Assembly (NCBI GenBank): GCA_013289785.1
Contig: JABCZE010000077.1
Coordinates: forward strand, 1 to 7,079
DNA from: Vulcanimicrobiota bacterium
GTDB taxonomy: Bacteria > Vulcanimicrobiota > Vulcanimicrobiia > Vulcanimicrobiales > Vulcanimicrobiaceae
Reading direction: 5' to 3'
DNA length: 7,079 nt
Shown here: in pieces, positions 5,464-7,079 of the stretch
Layout: every line of letters begins with the position of its first letter
How positions within the stretch are numbered: the stretch's first letter is position 1
Translations under genes and position numbers: made by a program
Notes under the pieces: generated by a model
The model's database searches: none
Told to the model about the DNA's origin: nothing
The model's input: only the letters and a program-made list of their open reading frames with translations

Positions 5464-7079
5464 GTGGAGAGTTTGGCTCTTCCTACGGGTGCGGTTGCAT
5501 TTTTATTCTCCGACATCGAGGGAAGCACGCGGCGCTGGGACGCCTATGGCGACGCGATGCGCGACGCCGTGCGACGGCACGACGAGATCCTGCGCTCCGA
5601 GATCGAGCGGCGGCGTGGGTACGTCTTTAAAACGATCGGCGATGCGTTCTGCGCGGCGTTCTGGAGCGTCGGTGAAGCGCTGGAATCGGCTGCCGGAGCA
5701 CAGCGTCAACTCGGGCTTGAGAACTTTGCCGAGGTCGACGGGTTGCGGGTGCGAATGGCGATCGCGGCCGGCGAGGCCGACGAACGCTCGGGCGACTATT
5801 TTGGTACGCCGGTCAATCGTGTGGCGCGGCTGCTGTCGGCCGGTCGTGGCGGCCAAATCCTCGTCTCCGGAGATGCCGCCGATCTTCTAACGGGAAGTCT
5901 CCCCGCCGGCATAACGCTACGCAACCTCGGCACGATTCCGCTGCGCGACCTCAAAGAGCCCGAACGCGTCTTCCAAGCGGTTGCCGCGGGGTTGCGCTCC
6001 GATTTCAAGACGCTGCGCGCGCTCGAAACGCCGCGCAACAACCTTCCGTTACAAACGACGAGTTTCGTCGGAAGGCAGCAGGACGTTCTTCGAATCGAAC
6101 GGCTTTTGGAAACCGAAGCCTTGGTCACCGTCGTCGGCGCCGGCGGCATGGGGAAGACACGTCTTGCGCTCGAGGCCGCCGCTTCCGTGCTCAACGATCG
6201 GAAGGATGGAACCTGGTTCGTCGATCTTGCGCCGATCTTCGACGAAACGCTCGTGATCAGCGTCTTCCTCTCGGTCCTGGGCGTCGATCAGGCAAAAGAC
6301 GCCGCGCCGCTCGACGTCCTTCTCAAGCATCTCGACGAACGCGAGTCGCTCCTCGTGCTCGACAACTGCGAGCATTTGATTGGCGAGGTTGCGCGCGTCG
6401 TGGTGGCGCTGATACGCCGTTGCCCCCACGTTACGGTTCTGGCGACGAGCCGCGAACCTCTCAACGTTTCCGGCGAGCACGTCTATCAAATGTCGGGACT
6501 CACTCTCGATTCTGCGGCGCAGCTCTTCAACGAACGTGCCCGCGCCGCAAGCCAAGACTTCTTACCGGAGAAAAATGCGCGGTTCGTTGAAGAGATCTGC
6601 CGGCGGCTCGATGGAATTGCACTGGCAATCGAGCTCGCCGCGGCTCGCGTCCGGACGATCCCCATTCAAAAGCTCGCCGAGCACTTGGAGCTTCGAGTAC
6701 TCGCCGGCGGCCGGGACCGTCAACCACGCCAGCAAACCATGCACGCGCTGATCGACTGGAGCTATAATCTTCTGACGCCACAAGAGCAAGACTTCTTGCG
6801 GCGCTGCGCGCCGTGCATGGGGGGCTTTACACTCGAAAGCGCGATCGCGTTCTGCGGCACGGACGACACCAGTATAATCGATCTGGTCTCGTCGCTGGTC
6901 GATAAGTCTCTATTCGTTGCAGACATACACGAAGCCGGCCCCCGTTACCGTTTGCTCGAGCCGATCCGTCAGTTTGCCCGCGAGAAACTCGAGCAGATCG
7001 GCGAGACAAAGGGCGCTTTGGAGCGACACGCACAAGTCTATGCGGCCATCGCCCGCGACGGCTACGAAGAGTGGGATAC
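5464..7079 (+). CDS. Class III adenylate/guanylate cyclase domain fused to STAND-type ATPase (3' end outside window)
   Basis: The frame is open from GTG 5464 to the window edge (538 codons seen). An in-frame TGA at 5455-5457 leaves only GTG 5464 or TTG 5473 as early starts; GTG gives the family-typical opening LALPTGAVAFLFSDIEGST. No clear Shine-Dalgarno precedes it. Residues 8-165 are a class III nucleotide cyclase domain: metal Asp D17 and D60 (KTIGD), base-selecting K56 and D111, transition-state N118 and R122 (NRVAR). All are present, and the Lys/Asp pair points to cAMP. Residues 205-400 are an AAA/NB-ARC-like ATPase: FVGR (about 202-205), Walker A GAGGMGKT (225-232), Walker B LLVLDN (296-301), TSREPL (328-333), and LDGIALAIELAAAR (382-395) where the usual GLPL proline is Ala. 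Winged-helix-like sequence follows (LLTPQEQDFLRR...GGFTLESA). TPRs usually follow in relatives but lie beyond the window. It is probably co-transcribed with the upstream LuxR-type gene and probably a signal-responsive regulator. Confidence 0.93.
   Translation, partial: MESLALPTGAVAFLFSDIEGSTRRWDAYGDAMRDAVRRHDEILRSEIERRRGYVFKTIGDAFCAAFWSVGEALESAAGAQRQLGLENFAEVDGLRVRMAIAAGEADERSGDYFGTPVNRVARLLSAGRGGQILVSGDAADLLTGSLPAGITLRNLGTIPLRDLKEPERVFQAVAAGLRSDFKTLRALETPRNNLPLQTTSFVGRQQDVLRIERLLETEALVTVVGAGGMGKTRLALEAAASVLNDRKDGTWFVDLAPIFDETLVISVFLSVLGVDQAKDAAPLDVLLKHLDERESLLVLDNCEHLIGEVARVVVALIRRCPHVTVLATSREPLNVSGEHVYQMSGLTLDSAAQLFNERARAASQDFLPEKNARFVEEICRRLDGIALAIELAAARVRTIPIQKLAEHLELRVLAGGRDRQPRQQTMHALIDWSYNLLTPQEQDFLRRCAPCMGGFTLESAIAFCGTDDTSIIDLVSSLVDKSLFVADIHEAGPRYRLLEPIRQFAREKLEQIGETKGALERHAQVYAAIARDGYEEWD

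Noticed and set aside
4874..5528. Arg/Ser-rich minus-strand frames over the LuxR-type gene and the gap
   Set aside because: Shadows of GC-rich coding sequence; the plus frame carries a clear HTH and a cyclase start.
5489..6256. Other frames over the cyclase-ATPase gene on both strands
   Set aside because: Arg-rich shadow products; the real frame starting at 5464 contains continuous cyclase and Walker motifs.

Overview
The window is GC-rich bacterial chromosomal DNA, except for a more AT-rich non-coding stretch in the middle. It carries five confident protein genes: three secreted lipoproteins and two adjacent regulators. The lineage cannot be fixed from sequence alone. Typical lipoboxes, beta-propeller lipoproteins, a TPR-LuxR regulator and a cyclase-STAND ATPase chimera, with weak or absent Shine-Dalgarno sites, would fit Candidatus Eremiobacterota (WPS-2). 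This is a family-resemblance guess; Actinobacteria or Chloroflexi also carry such cyclase-ATPase chimeras.

Layout. Positions 6-1361 (+) encode a phospholipase C/acid phosphatase-type phosphoesterase lipoprotein. Facing it, 1391-2323 (-) is a beta-propeller-like lipoprotein; only 29 bp separate the two stop codons. A 797-bp gap (2324-3120) follows. It holds one doubtful minus-strand ORF (2619-2879), a 16-bp perfect palindrome, a spaced 9-bp inverted repeat, and a likely promoter/leader for the next gene with a repeated TTCGTACTAGT box and a hairpin that could cover the ribosome binding site. Positions 3121-3732 (+) encode a small lipoprotein, two thirds of which is twelve perfect-length 11-residue repeats (SVGGGPPVNPT/SVGGGPPVSPT; 33-bp DNA period) running to the stop codon. 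Two hairpins lie in the 130 bp after it.

The right half is regulatory. Positions 3863-5410 (+) encode a helical-repeat protein with a C-terminal LuxR-type HTH. After 53 bp, a large gene starts at a GTG (5464) and runs off the window end. It encodes a class III adenylate/guanylate cyclase domain fused to a STAND-type ATPase. Its first 538 residues are present, uninterrupted, with all six canonical cyclase residues and intact Walker A and B motifs.

How they may work together (inference). The two regulators look like a LAL/MalT-type regulator split over two genes: ATPase with cyclase in one, helical repeats with DNA-binding domain in the other. They may form a signalling pair controlling nearby envelope genes, perhaps including the repeat lipoprotein. 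No obvious mobile element, CRISPR array, tRNA or rRNA was seen. The most unusual item is the SVGGGPP repeat lipoprotein, which I do not recognise as a named family.
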